Source of the DNA: Alphaproteobacteria bacterium
GTDB taxonomy: Bacteria > Pseudomonadota > Alphaproteobacteria > Caulobacterales > Caulobacteraceae
Direction: 5' to 3'
NCBI GenBank assembly: GCA_018826515.1
Contig: JAHKAM010000029.1
Coordinates: forward strand, 1 to 64,000
DNA: 64,000 bases
Shown: positions 36,625-45,603 of the stretch, piece by piece
How positions within the stretch are numbered: position 1 is the first letter of the stretch
Layout of the letters: each line of letters starts with the position of its first letter
Notes under the pieces: model-generated
Database searches by the model: none
Told to the model about the DNA's origin: nothing
Seen by the model: the letters and a program-made list of their open reading frames with translations, nothing else
Translations under genes and position numbers: made by a program

Positions 36625-37034
36625 TGACCGACCAGCCCCTGTCTCCGAACGGAGCCGCTCGCGCGATGGACCCCCGGGCGACCGCGTTCAACGGCGGCCG
36701 CTTCGCCCTGGTCGACCTCTACCTCGCCAGCATGCAGGCCGGCGGCGGGGCGGTGATCGAGGGACGGACCTTCACCGACTGCACCATCGACGGACCGGCC
36801 CTGATGCTGGTGCTTGAGAACGTCAGCTTCGACCGGACCAATTTCGGCCCGACCGGCGGAAACATGCGCAACATGCTGTTCCGTCCGATGGCCGACATGG
36901 CCATCGGCGCGATTCCCGTGCGCAACTGCACCTTCACCAACTGCAAATTCCAGGCGCTCGGAATCACCGGGAACGACCAACTGCTCAACATGCTGATCGA
37001 GCAGGTCGCGACCGTCGACAGCGGCCAGACCTGA
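36624..37034 (+). CDS. Unknown protein inside pheS-pheT operon (paralogue A)
   Basis: A 136-residue, apparently cytoplasmic protein without signal or membrane segment. It has two short cysteine-bearing strands: VIEGRTFTDCTIDGPA (about residues 47-62) and GAIPVRNCTFTNCKF (about 94-108), joined by a segment with FDRTNFG. The pattern suggests a short beta-helix, like a degenerate pentapeptide repeat. The next gene encodes a protein of the same plan. Its ATG overlaps the pheS stop (TGATG), so translation is coupled to pheS. I do not recognise the family. Confidence 0.8.
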   Translation: MTDQPLSPNGAARAMDPRATAFNGGRFALVDLYLASMQAGGGAVIEGRTFTDCTIDGPALMLVLENVSFDRTNFGPTGGNMRNMLFRPMADMAIGAIPVRNCTFTNCKFQALGITGNDQLLNMLIEQVATVDSGQT

Positions 37035-37054
37035 AAATCGGAAGACCTGACACC

Positions 37055-37486
37055 ATGACCGACGAAACCCCGAAAATGTCCGCCGCCGAGGCCGCCGGCC
37101 GCGCCATGGTCGCCCGCGCCAGTTTCGACAAGGAGGCCGTCTGGCTTCCCCTGCTGGCCGTGAACCACTGGAACGCGGGCGAGATGGTGATCGCCGGCAA
37201 GACCTTCACCGACTGCGTCATCGAGGGCCCTGCCGTGCTGGCGGTGATGAACGGCACGGTCTTCGACGGCTGCAACATGGGCGCGGCGGCCAATCCGCGG
37301 AACCTGCTTCTTAAGCCGCTGGGCGACAAGATCGTCGGGGCCATCGGCATGGCGAACTGCCGCTTCGTGCGCTGCCGCTTCGCCCAGGTGGCGTTCACCG
37401 GAGACGACGCCCTGCTGGCGGAGCTGGAGACCGGCATCGTCGCCGGCAACAGCGCCATGGAGAAGGCCGGGGGCGACGCGGCGTGA
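37055..37486 (+). CDS. Unknown protein inside pheS-pheT operon (paralogue B)
   Basis: A 143-residue paralogue of the preceding gene. The matching blocks are [23 protein letters not shown], and [15 protein letters not shown] followed by TGDDALL. It starts 20 bp after its sister and its TGA overlaps the pheT GTG start by four bases (GTGA). All four genes must be transcribed, and largely translated, together. Possible roles include a beta-helical accessory of the synthetase or an unrelated passenger; neither is shown. Confidence 0.8.
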   Translation: MTDETPKMSAAEAAGRAMVARASFDKEAVWLPLLAVNHWNAGEMVIAGKTFTDCVIEGPAVLAVMNGTVFDGCNMGAAANPRNLLLKPLGDKIVGAIGMANCRFVRCRFAQVAFTGDDALLAELETGIVAGNSAMEKAGGDAA

Positions 37487-39945
37487 AATTCACCCTCTCC
37501 TGGCTGAAGGAGCATCTCGACACGGACGCCGACGTCGCGGCCGTGGCCGACGCCATGACCATGGCCGGGCTTGAGGTCGAGGCGGTTCACGACCCGATCG
37601 CGGCCCTCGCCCCCTTCACCGTCGCCCGGATCGTCTCCGCCGAGCAGCATCCCAACGCCGACCGCCTGCGCGTCTGTCAGGTCGATACGGTCGACGGGAT
37701 GAAGGAGATCGTCTGCGGCGCGCCCAATGCGCGCGCTGGCCTGACCACCATCTATGCGCCGATCGGCGCCTATGTGCCGGGACTGGGCGTGACCCTGGTC
37801 GAGAAGCCGGTGCGGGGCGTGGTCTCCAACGGCATGCTGTGCTCGGCCTCGGAGCTGGAGCTGGCGGACGAGAGCGACGGCATTCTGGAACTGGCGGGCG
37901 AGCTGGCGGTGGGAACGCCGGCGGCGGGCGTCTTCGGCGCCGAGCCGGTGATCGATTTCGAGGTGACGCCCAACCGGCCCGACTGGCTGGGCGTGGCGGG
38001 CATTGCGCGCGATCTGGCGGCGGCCGGCCTCGGCCAGTTGAAGACGCCGTCGGTTCAGCCGGTCCCCGGAACCTTCGCCTCGCCGATCGCGGTGCGGATC
38101 GAGGCGCCGGAGATGTGCCCGGTGTTCGCCGGGCGGCTGATCCGGGGCGTGAAGAACGGCCCGTCGCCCGAGTGGCTGCAGCGGCGGCTGACGGCCATCG
38201 GCCTGCGCTCCATCAACCGGCTGGTGGATGTAACCAATTGGGTCGCCTACGACCGCTGCCGACCGCTGCATGTCTATGACGCGGCCAAGCTGGTCGGCGG
38301 CGAGATCGTGGTGCGCGGCGGGCACGTGGCCGAGAGCGTCACGGCGGTTCACCTGAAACTTCGGGACGACACCCCCTTCGACGAGGGCGACGGGCCACAC
38401 CGCGAGCATCTGATCGCCCTCGACGGAAAGACCTATCCCGTCGACCCAACCATGTGCGTGATCGCCGACGCCGGTGGGGAACGCCCCATCGGCCTCGGAG
38501 GCGTCATGGGCGGGGAGTCCACCGGCTGCTCCGACGAGACGGTCGACGTCTTCGTCGAATGCGCCTGGTTCGATCCGCTGGTCACGGCCCAAACCGGCCG
38601 CACCCTGACGCTGAACTCCGACGCCCAGTACCGGTTCGCGCGCGGCGTCGACCCGGCCTCTGTCGTGCCGGGCATCGAACTGGCCACCCGAATGATCATC
38701 GACCTTTGCGGCGGCGAGCCGTCGGAGATCGTGGTCGCCGGTCAGGCGCCGGCCAATCCGGCGTCCTTCGCCTTCGATCCGGCCCGCGTGGCCTCCCTGA
38801 CGGGCCTGTCGCTGGATGACGACCGGGTCGCCGAAATCCTGACCCGGCTCGGCTTCGAGGTCGCGCGCGGCGCGGCGTGGACGGTGACGCCGCCGTCGTG
38901 GCGGCGCGATGTCGAGGGCCCGGCCGATCTGGTCGAGGAGGTGGCGCGGATCGAGGGCTACGGCGCCCTGCCGTCCACCCCCCTGCCCGACCTCGGCGCG
39001 CCGTCGCGGGGCGTGCTCAACCCGCGTCAGGCGCGGGTGCGGCGGGCCCGGCGGGCGCTGGCGGCCATGGGTTATGCCGAGGCGGTCACCTGGTCCTTCA
39101 CCAAACAGTCCATCGCGGCCCTGTTCGGCGGCGGGGACGACGCCTTGCGGGTCGAGAATCCGATCGCCGCCGATCTGGACTGCATGCGGCCCTCGGCCCT
39201 GCCCAATCTGATCCAGGCGGCGGCGCGCAACGCCGCGCGCGGCCACGCCGACGCGGCCCTGTTCGAGATCGGCCCGATCTATCTGAACGACCAGCCGGAC
39301 GGTCAGCGCACCGTCATCGCCGGCCTGATCGCCCCGCGCGCGGCGCGCCACTGGGGCGGCGCGCCCGAGGACGCCCTGTTCGGCCTCAAGGGCGACCTGA
39401 TGGCCCTGCTGGAGACGCTGGGCGCGCCCGTCGGCTCGTTGCAGCTGGCCCAGGGCCAGAACCGCGACTGGTGGCATCCCGGCCGTTCGGCCCGCCTGCA
39501 GCTGGGCCCGAAGAACGTCATGGTCGAGTTCGGCGCCCTGCATCCCCGGGTGCTCAAGGCGCTGGACGCTGACGGGCCCATGCTGGCCTTCGAGATCGTG
39601 CTGGAGGCCGTGCCCGAGCCGCGCGGCGCGAAGTCCAAGACGCGCGGTCCGGCCAACCTGGCCAACCTCATGCCCCTGACCCGCGACTTCGCCTTCGTGG
39701 TCGAGGACGGCAAGGCCGTGGGCGATCTGGTCCGCGCCGTCGCCGGCGCCGACAAGGCGCTGATCGTCGATGTCCGGGTGTTCGACGTCTATCGCGGCGC
39801 GGGCGTGGCCGAGGGCATGAAGTCGGTGGCGCTGGAAGTGGTCATCCAGCCCGTCGAGGCGACGCTGGCCGAGGCCGAGATCGAGGCGTTGTCGGCCAGG
39901 GTGATTGCGGCGGCTGCGAAGGTCGGGGCGACGCTGCGGGGCTGA
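37483..39945 (+). CDS. pheT: Phenylalanyl-tRNA synthetase beta subunit
   Basis: The beta subunit binds tRNA and edits mischarged tyrosine. The 820-residue protein shows [17 protein letters not shown], an EMAP-like tRNA-binding domain at about 40-150 ([13 protein letters not shown]), the B3/B4 editing domain, B5 ([23 protein letters not shown]), and the carboxyl-terminal anticodon-binding FDX domain ([12 protein letters not shown]). It starts with GTG overlapping the preceding gene. There is a short extra loop near residues 285-310 ([15 protein letters not shown]) in the editing region that I do not recall as general. Confidence 0.97.
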   Translation: MKFTLSWLKEHLDTDADVAAVADAMTMAGLEVEAVHDPIAALAPFTVARIVSAEQHPNADRLRVCQVDTVDGMKEIVCGAPNARAGLTTIYAPIGAYVPGLGVTLVEKPVRGVVSNGMLCSASELELADESDGILELAGELAVGTPAAGVFGAEPVIDFEVTPNRPDWLGVAGIARDLAAAGLGQLKTPSVQPVPGTFASPIAVRIEAPEMCPVFAGRLIRGVKNGPSPEWLQRRLTAIGLRSINRLVDVTNWVAYDRCRPLHVYDAAKLVGGEIVVRGGHVAESVTAVHLKLRDDTPFDEGDGPHREHLIALDGKTYPVDPTMCVIADAGGERPIGLGGVMGGESTGCSDETVDVFVECAWFDPLVTAQTGRTLTLNSDAQYRFARGVDPASVVPGIELATRMIIDLCGGEPSEIVVAGQAPANPASFAFDPARVASLTGLSLDDDRVAEILTRLGFEVARGAAWTVTPPSWRRDVEGPADLVEEVARIEGYGALPSTPLPDLGAPSRGVLNPRQARVRRARRALAAMGYAEAVTWSFTKQSIAALFGGGDDALRVENPIAADLDCMRPSALPNLIQAAARNAARGHADAALFEIGPIYLNDQPDGQRTVIAGLIAPRAARHWGGAPEDALFGLKGDLMALLETLGAPVGSLQLAQGQNRDWWHPGRSARLQLGPKNVMVEFGALHPRVLKALDADGPMLAFEIVLEAVPEPRGAKSKTRGPANLANLMPLTRDFAFVVEDGKAVGDLVRAVAGADKALIVDVRVFDVYRGAGVAEGMKSVALEVVIQPVEATLAEAEIEALSARVIAAAAKVGATLRG

Positions 39946-39984
39946 AGCGGCGCAGCCTCGATCTCACAGGCCTGAGCGACAGGA

Positions 39985-40446
39985 TCAGCGCCCGGCTCGA
40001 GCCGTCGCCCGCACGGTCAGCCTGTATTCCCGCATCCGATCGCCCTCGATCCACGGGCGTCCGAGGACGAGCCGCAACTCGCCCTCGCCCGGCGCCTGGA
40101 CCTCGAACACCAGCACCTGCCATTGATCCGCGCCGGCGGCGGCGGTGTCTACGGCCGGGCCGGTCAGGGTTTCCGCATGGCTGAGGAAGTCGGGGGATTC
40201 ATCCACGCGCCATTCGGCCCAGTCGGCCAGCGCGACGGAGAACCGCTCGCCGACGGCCGCCTCAAGGACCTGTCCATCTTCGGCCTCGCCGAGCTTGCGC
40301 GCCACGTCGTTGGGGACCGGCGCCGTGATAGCGCGCTCCGGACGATCTCCCCATTCGGGCGAACAGGATGCGGCCGCCATGCCGAGCGCGACGCCGCTCA
40401 GGATCACAACGATCAGCCGGGCATAGCGTCGGGCGGCTTGGGTCAT
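39985..40446 (-). CDS. Lipoprotein with chagasin-like (I42) inhibitor features
   Basis: A 153-residue exported protein: signal peptide residues 1-26 with a lipobox-like AASC. The mature part contains GERFSVALADWAEWRVDESP, then WQVLVFEVQAPGEGELRLVLGRPW followed by EYRLTVRA. The spacing of GxxxLxL and RPW before a final YxLTV strand resembles chagasin/I42 cysteine-protease inhibitors (compare the YMRPW strand of chagasin). The expected NPTTGY loop is not evident. Assignment is tentative; a generic immunoglobulin-like periplasmic domain is the alternative. Confidence 0.6.
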   Translation of the reverse strand: MTQAARRYARLIVVILSGVALGMAAASCSPEWGDRPERAITAPVPNDVARKLGEAEDGQVLEAAVGERFSVALADWAEWRVDESPDFLSHAETLTGPAVDTAAAGADQWQVLVFEVQAPGEGELRLVLGRPWIEGDRMREYRLTVRATARAGR

Positions 40447-40630
40447 GAGATGACCAGGCTCCTTTACGGCGGGATGTCATCGAACAGGGTGCGGCGTGCG
40501 GGCCGGAAGGTCCAGTCCCGGGCCATCGTGGCCTTACCGGCAATACGTCTGCGTCGGCGGGTTTTTGACAGGTCGTCGACCGGGACCGATCATGGCTCGT
40601 CGCCCGGCGGGTTCAACGAGGGAGAATGGC

Positions 40631-41251
40631 ATGCGAAGTCTGGTGTGCGGGGTCGCGGCGCTGGCCATGGCCGGGCTACAGGGCGCGCCGGTGCAGGCGC
40701 AGACGCCCTTGCCCGCCGTCGAGTTCCGGCTGGGCTGTATCGACGAGGGCGCGGAGCGGACCGCCGCCGAGATCGAGGGTCTGCTGGCCCTGCACGAATT
40801 CGCCCGGGAGCATGACGCCGAGTTGGTGTGGCTGGATGCGGTCATCGCCGCCGACGCCGGGGCGGGCGCGTGCAGCCGGGATGTATCGGCGTTTCCGGAC
40901 CAGCACGGACCGACGGGGGGGCGCGCCCGGATCGTCATCCAGCCCTGCGTGGACACGCCGCGCGCCGGGTCCTGCGGCGACGCCGAAGGCGTGATCCGGG
41001 TGACGGCCAACGGTCCGCCGTTGGCCTATGCCCATACGGTCCATCTGCCGGCGATGGACCGCCTCGGGGACGACCTGCCCTATCGGCATGGCGGCTATGG
41101 CGACTGGCTGAACTATCAGGGGCCGTTCATCGTCCGGTATTTCGAGGGGACGGGCTATGCCTTCGTCACCTTCCATACGCCCCACCCGGCCCTGCCCGGC
41201 GTGTGGGACCGCGCCCGCTGCAACGCCCGGCCCGACGCCTGCGCGCCCTGA
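40631..41251 (+). CDS. Secreted cysteine-containing protein of unknown function
   Basis: A 206-residue protein with signal peptide MRSLVCGVAALAMAGLQGAP (cleavage near VQA-QTP). Seven cysteines lie in the mature part (GCIDEG, GACSRD, QPCVDT, GSCGDA, RCNARPDACAP), suggesting disulfides. GGYGDWLNYQGPFIVRYFEG near the end is the most motif-like stretch. The ribosome binding site GGGAGA precedes the ATG at 40631. It is a single gene. I do not recognise a family. Confidence 0.75.
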   Translation: MRSLVCGVAALAMAGLQGAPVQAQTPLPAVEFRLGCIDEGAERTAAEIEGLLALHEFAREHDAELVWLDAVIAADAGAGACSRDVSAFPDQHGPTGGRARIVIQPCVDTPRAGSCGDAEGVIRVTANGPPLAYAHTVHLPAMDRLGDDLPYRHGGYGDWLNYQGPFIVRYFEGTGYAFVTFHTPHPALPGVWDRARCNARPDACAP

Positions 41252-41395
41252 GAGGGGCGGCTGAAGGCCGGCGATGGCCGCTGAGGCAACCTCCCGTTAA
41301 CCTTGCCGCCGCAAGGCTGACTCAAAGAACGGTGACGGTGCCTGCAAGCGCCCGCGCGAGTCGGGCGAGCCGTCCCCGCCTTCGGAGCCATCGCC

Positions 41396-42010
41396 ATGCA
41401 TCGCCGCCAACTGATCCTGTCCGGCCTCGCCGCCACCGCCGGCGCCTCGGGCCTGTCCGCCTGCGCCACCGGCGGTCAGACCGCTGACCCCAACTACCCG
41501 ATCGCCTCGGACCAGCAGGCGCCGGCCTATACGGCCGACGAACTGGTCGCCGCCGGCTCGCGCGAACTGGGCATCGCCGCCGAGGCCCTCGGCGGGGCCA
41601 TCGAGCGCATTTTCGCCGAACAGGGCGATCGGCCGACCGCCTATATCGCCGGCGAGGAAGCCTCCGGCGCCGCCGGCGTCGGCGCGCGCTACGGCCGCGG
41701 CGCCCTGCACATGAAGGACCTGTCGGCCTCGCAGGAGGTGTTCTGGCAGGGCATTTCGATCGGCTGGGACGTCGGCGGCAACGCCAGCCGCGTCTTCACC
41801 CTGGTCTATGGGCTGTATCACCCGGACATGATCTATCGCCGCTATCCCGGCGTGGAGGGCACCGCCTATCTGGTCGGCGGCCTGGGCGTGAACTACCAGC
41901 GCGCCGACGGAATCGTCCTGGCCCCAATCCGCACCGGCGTCGGTCTGCGCCTCGGCGCCAATGTCGGCACCATGGCCTACAGCCGGCAGCGGAACCTGCT
42001 GCCGTTCTAG
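41396..42010 (+). CDS. eipA: DUF1134 / EipA family envelope protein
   Basis: A 204-residue exported protein (signal with lipobox-like LSAC near residue 22). The mature region matches DUF1134, known in Brucella as EipA, a periplasmic beta-barrel-like protein needed for envelope stress resistance. Characteristic blocks are AYIAGEEASGAAGVGARYGRG, VFWQGISIGWDVGGNASRVF, YRRYPGVEGTAYLVGGLGVN and GVGLRLGANVGTMAYS. In the family, loss affects cell-envelope integrity and division. The symbol is by homology and not proven here. Confidence 0.88.
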   Translation: MHRRQLILSGLAATAGASGLSACATGGQTADPNYPIASDQQAPAYTADELVAAGSRELGIAAEALGGAIERIFAEQGDRPTAYIAGEEASGAAGVGARYGRGALHMKDLSASQEVFWQGISIGWDVGGNASRVFTLVYGLYHPDMIYRRYPGVEGTAYLVGGLGVNYQRADGIVLAPIRTGVGLRLGANVGTMAYSRQRNLLPF

Positions 42011-42047
42011 AAGGGCGCTGACGCTCGCGGCCGACACAAGAAACCGC

Positions 42048-42149
42048 TCAGCTGAACCAGCCCCACTTGGTGAGGCCGAAGATCAGCAGCACGGTGATGG
42101 CCGGCATGACGAGGGCCAGCGTCATCGCAAGGGTCGGTTTCTCTTTCAT
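42048..42149 (-). CDS. Small single-span membrane protein, 33 residues
   Basis: A short frame reads MKEKPTLAMTLALVMPAITV and continues LLIFGLTKWGWFS. It is a positively charged start, one hydrophobic helix of about 20 residues, and an aromatic end, a plausible miniprotein. GGGG lies 2-3 bases upstream of the ATG. It sits 38 bp before the end of the eipA gene on the opposite strand and 38 bp downstream of the epimerase gene on its own strand, so it could share that transcript. Evidence is compositional only. Confidence 0.5.
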   Translation of the reverse strand: MKEKPTLAMTLALVMPAITVLLIFGLTKWGWFS

Positions 42150-42187
42150 GGCCCCAGCATCGTCCGCTTCAGGACGGGTCGCAACGG

Positions 42188-43072
42188 TCAACCGGGCGTT
42201 TCGGCGATCAGCGCTTCCAGCCCCTCGCGCCACGTCGGATACTTCGGCCGCCAGCCGAGCTCGGCCTTGGCGCGGGCGTTCGAGAGCCGTTTGGAGTCGA
42301 GGTAGAAGCGCCGCATCGTCTCCGAGACCGATGGGTCGGTCCAGTCGACCTCCGGCGGCAGGGGCAGGTCGAGGCGGCGGGCGGCGCCTTCCATGACCAC
42401 ATCGGCCGGAGCGGGCTCGTCGTCGCACAGGATGTAGGCGGCGCCGGGCCGGGGCCGCGCCATGGAGGCGAACAGGCCCGAGACGACGTCATCGACATGG
42501 ACGCGGTTGAACACCTGACCCGGCTTGCGCACGATCCGCGCCGTGCCGTCGCGCAGCCGGTCCAGCGGCGAGCGACCGGGGCCATAGAGGGCCGGCAGGC
42601 GGAAGACCTGCACCGTCAGCCCCATGCCCTGACCGGCGTCCAGCCAGTCGCGCTCGGCCCGCACCCGGCGCGCGCCCTCCAGAGAGGCGGCGTTCAATTC
42701 GCTGTCCTCCAGCGCCCAGCCGCCGGCGCGGTCGCCATAGACGGCGGTCGAGGAGACATAGCCGATCCAGTCGGGCCAGACGTCCGCCCCCGCCAGAGCC
42801 GGGGACAGGGCTTTCAGCCCCGGGCAGCCGTCCGCTTCGGGCGGGGCCGAAACAACGATGGCCGAAGCCGCGCCGACCGCCCCGGCCAGCGCCGTCGCGT
42901 CGTCCGGATCAAGGGCCTCGAACCCGTCGGCGATGAGGGCCGTCCGGCGCGCCGCATCACGGCTGGTCAGGATGGCGCGTCCGCCGCGACGCAGGGCCTC
43001 GCGGCCCACCGCCCGGCCCAGCCAGCCGCCGCCGAAGACCAGCAGCGAGGGAACGGCGACGACCTCGGACAT
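42188..43072 (-). CDS. NAD-dependent epimerase/dehydratase family (extended SDR)
   Basis: A 294-residue Rossmann protein. The amino terminus LLVFGGGWLGRAVGREALRRG replaces the classic GxxGxxG by a variant. YVSSTAVYGDRAGG and FRLPALYGPGRSPLDRLRDG give the active-site and substrate region, and FNRVHVDDVVSGLFASM is conserved in this group. It resembles YeeZ-type sugar epimerase relatives of unknown substrate. It starts 3 bp after sqdB on the same strand, so the pair is an operon. Confidence 0.82.
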   Translation of the reverse strand: MSEVVAVPSLLVFGGGWLGRAVGREALRRGGRAILTSRDAARRTALIADGFEALDPDDATALAGAVGAASAIVVSAPPEADGCPGLKALSPALAGADVWPDWIGYVSSTAVYGDRAGGWALEDSELNAASLEGARRVRAERDWLDAGQGMGLTVQVFRLPALYGPGRSPLDRLRDGTARIVRKPGQVFNRVHVDDVVSGLFASMARPRPGAAYILCDDEPAPADVVMEGAARRLDLPLPPEVDWTDPSVSETMRRFYLDSKRLSNARAKAELGWRPKYPTWREGLEALIAETPG

Positions 43073-43075
43073 GGA

Positions 43076-44311
43076 TCAGGCCGTACGCGCCTGCACCGGG
43101 GCGGTCGGCGGCGCGACCACGGTCGACGGGGCCTTTATCGCCTCGGCCCGCTTGCCGTTCCAGGTCGAGACGCAGGGCACCTTCGACAGGTCGGCGCGGT
43201 CGGCGTAGCGGCGGGCGATTTCGGTCACGTCCTGCATCAGCCCCTCGGCGAGGGTGATGGGCTTGAGCCCCAGTTCGCGGAACTGGTCATTGGCGACCAC
43301 CAGTTCGTTCTCGTCGGCCTCGAGACGCGGGTTGGGCACATTGTGCACCTCGGCCCCGGTCATGGCGGCGATCATGGCGGCCAGATCGCGGACCCGGCGG
43401 CTTTCGGTCATCTGGTTGAGGATCTTGACCCGTTCGCCCGACTTCGGCGGATTCTTCAGCGCCAGTTCGACGCAGCGCACCGTGTCCTGGATATGGATGA
43501 AGGCCCGTGTCTGGCCGCCGGTTCCGTGCACGGTCAGCGGATAGCCCACCGCCGCCTGCATCAGGAAGCGGTTCAACACCGTGCCGTAGTCGCCGTCATA
43601 GTCGAAGCGGTTGATCAGCCGCTCGTCCTTGCGGGTCTCTTCGGTCTGGGCGCCCCAGACGATGCCCTGGTGCAGGTCGGTGATCCGGACGCCGTCGTTC
43701 TTGGCGTAGAACTGGAACAGCAGGGCGTCCTGGGTCTTGGTCATGTGGTAGATTGAGCCCGGATTGGGCGGGAACAGGATCTCCTGTTCGGCCGGACCGA
43801 AATCGGTGTCGACCGTGACCTTCAGATAGCCCTCGGGGATGCGCAGGCCGGCGGTGGTGTAGCCATAGACCCCCATGGTGCCCAGATGCGCCAGATGGAC
43901 GTCCAGCCCGCTCTCGACGATGGCGGCGAGCAGGTGGTTGGTGGCGTTGAGATTGTTGTCGACCGTGTACAGCTTGTGCCGCGCCGACTTCATCGAATAG
44001 GGGGCCGCGCGCTGTTCGGCGAAATGGACGACGCTGTCGGGCGTCCAGTCCTTGATCAGGGCCACGAGCCGGTCGAACTCCTTGCCGACGGTCATGTTGA
44101 CGAAGTCGATGGTCTGGCCGCTGATCTCCTTCCAGGCGGCGATCCGCTCGCCCATGGTCCGGATCGGCGTCAGCGACTGGACCTCGAGCTCATTGTCGAT
44201 GTTGCGGCGGCTGAGGTTGTCGACGACGCAGACGTCCCAGCCCCGCGCCGACAGATGCAATGCCGTCGGCCAGCCGCAGAAACCGTCGCCGCCCAGAACC
44301 AGAACCCGCAT
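43076..44311 (-). CDS. sqdB: UDP-sulfoquinovose synthase
   Basis: SqdB (plant SQD1) joins sulfite to UDP-glucose to form UDP-sulfoquinovose, head-group donor of sulfolipid. The 411-residue product shows VLVLGGDGFCGWPTALHLS (NAD site), VVHFAEQRAAPYSMKS, LGTMGVYGY with the catalytic Thr and nearby Tyr (YHMTKTQDAL), and NRFDYDGDYGTVLNRF, all closely parallel to SQD1. About 30 extra Ala/Pro-rich residues end the protein. No SqdX/SqdD-type glycosyltransferase is adjacent in the window; the downstream partner is an epimerase-fold protein. Confidence 0.93.
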   Translation of the reverse strand: MRVLVLGGDGFCGWPTALHLSARGWDVCVVDNLSRRNIDNELEVQSLTPIRTMGERIAAWKEISGQTIDFVNMTVGKEFDRLVALIKDWTPDSVVHFAEQRAAPYSMKSARHKLYTVDNNLNATNHLLAAIVESGLDVHLAHLGTMGVYGYTTAGLRIPEGYLKVTVDTDFGPAEQEILFPPNPGSIYHMTKTQDALLFQFYAKNDGVRITDLHQGIVWGAQTEETRKDERLINRFDYDGDYGTVLNRFLMQAAVGYPLTVHGTGGQTRAFIHIQDTVRCVELALKNPPKSGERVKILNQMTESRRVRDLAAMIAAMTGAEVHNVPNPRLEADENELVVANDQFRELGLKPITLAEGLMQDVTEIARRYADRADLSKVPCVSTWNGKRAEAIKAPSTVVAPPTAPVQARTA

Positions 44312-44406
44312 CGTCTATCCTTGTCGTTTCCTGCCCCCTGACTAGCGGAACGCGCGGATCGGTCAAAGCGTCAGTGTTCAGCGCGGCATTCTGTCGGAAC
44401 GGCCGG

Positions 44407-44943
44407 TCAGCGGCGCCGGGCCCGCCATTCCGCGCGGCTCTGGCCCCATTTGTCGACGGGCAGGTCCTCGTACGGCGGCGGCATGTGGGTCGGCCCCTGA
44501 TTCCGGGAGCCGAGCCGTTCGGCCAGGCGCTGCGACGGGACATTGTCCGGATCGATGCAATGGATCACCTCGGTCCAGCCGAGCACATCGAAGGCATAGT
44601 CGATCGTCGCCGTCGCGGCCTCGACGCCATAGCCCTTGCCCTGGGCGTCCGGATGCAGCCCCCAGCCGACCTCGGTCCCCGGCCAGCCGTGGGGTGTCCA
44701 GGGTCCGATCCGGCCCAGCCACAGGCCGGTCCCGCGCTCGACCAGCGAGAACATGGAGACGCCGGTCAGGCTCCAGGCGCCGGCCATGCTCATGAAACCC
44801 CGCCACGCCGTCGCCGCGGGCTGGGCGCCGCCGAGGAATTTCGCCGCTTCGGCGTCGCCCATCATCTCGGCCCACCGCGGGAAGTCCCCGATCGTGGGGG
44901 GACGCAGGATCAGGCGTTCGGTTTCCAGCACGGGTCCGGTCAA
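44407..44943 (-). CDS. GNAT family N-acetyltransferase
   Basis: A 178-residue acetyltransferase of the RimJ/RimL-like group. It has LETERLILRPPTIGDFPRW at the amino terminus and EVGWGLHPDAQGKGYGVEAATATIDYAFDVL containing the acetyl-CoA loop (QGKGYG). NVPSQRLAERLGSRNQG is motif B. The substrate is unknown. Its ATG overlaps the stop of the upstream RNA-ligase-family gene by four bases, so the two form a coupled pair. Confidence 0.88.
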   Translation of the reverse strand: MTGPVLETERLILRPPTIGDFPRWAEMMGDAEAAKFLGGAQPAATAWRGFMSMAGAWSLTGVSMFSLVERGTGLWLGRIGPWTPHGWPGTEVGWGLHPDAQGKGYGVEAATATIDYAFDVLGWTEVIHCIDPDNVPSQRLAERLGSRNQGPTHMPPPYEDLPVDKWGQSRAEWRARRR

Positions 44944-45479
44944 AGGACATACTCCCGTTCAAGGTCATAGCGGCTGCCGTCCTGGGTCAGGACGCTGGAC
45001 CAGAGACCGAACCGGTCGATCCGGAACGGCGGCGACTGCAGCAGATTGTGTTCAGCGATCCAGGCCCCGATGCGGTCCGGATCGGCCTGGGTCTTCAGAT
45101 AGGCCAGGGTCACATGCGGTCGATAGTCACGGCGCTCGATGCGGACGCCGGCGCGTTCGGCGGCGCTGCGGCAGCGGCCGGCGAGGACCGACAGCCGCTC
45201 GTTCGCCTCGACGCCGGCCCAGATGGCGCGGGTGCGGTGGCCGTCGCCGAAGGCGCCGACGCCTGACAGGGTGACCTCGAAAGGGCCGCCCGTCGCCGCC
45301 CGCTGCAGCTCGACCGCCAGGTCGTCAGCGCGCCGTTCGTCGATTTCGCCGTAAAAGGCGAGGGTAATGTGGAGCTGGTCGGCCGTGCGCCAGGCCGCGC
45401 CGGGCAGGCCCGTCTGACGACGGGCGAGCGCCTCGGCGACCTCATCGGGAACGGACAGGGCCGTGAACAACCGGATCAT
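44940..45479 (-). CDS. thpR: RNA 2',3'-cyclic phosphodiesterase (2'-5' RNA ligase family)
   Basis: A 2H phosphoesterase of 179 residues with two HxTL motifs: QLHITLAFYGEI near residue 42 and YRPHVTLAYLK near 125. The start MIRLFTALSVPDEV is typical of the LigT/ThpR family. These enzymes open 2',3'-cyclic phosphates; ligation is seen mainly in vitro. The ATG at 45479 is taken because the domain begins there; longer frames lack similarity. Confidence 0.93.
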   Translation of the reverse strand: MIRLFTALSVPDEVAEALARRQTGLPGAAWRTADQLHITLAFYGEIDERRADDLAVELQRAATGGPFEVTLSGVGAFGDGHRTRAIWAGVEANERLSVLAGRCRSAAERAGVRIERRDYRPHVTLAYLKTQADPDRIGAWIAEHNLLQSPPFRIDRFGLWSSVLTQDGSRYDLEREYVL

Positions 45480-45603
45480 GCGGCCTTTGGTAGCGGCTCG
45501 GAACGCCGGGCCCAAGTCCGGTTTTCCTTGCGGAAGGGGCCATCCAGCCCGATATTTGCGCAAAGGCCGGGATCGCCCGGCCCAATGGAGGACCGATCTC
45601 GCC

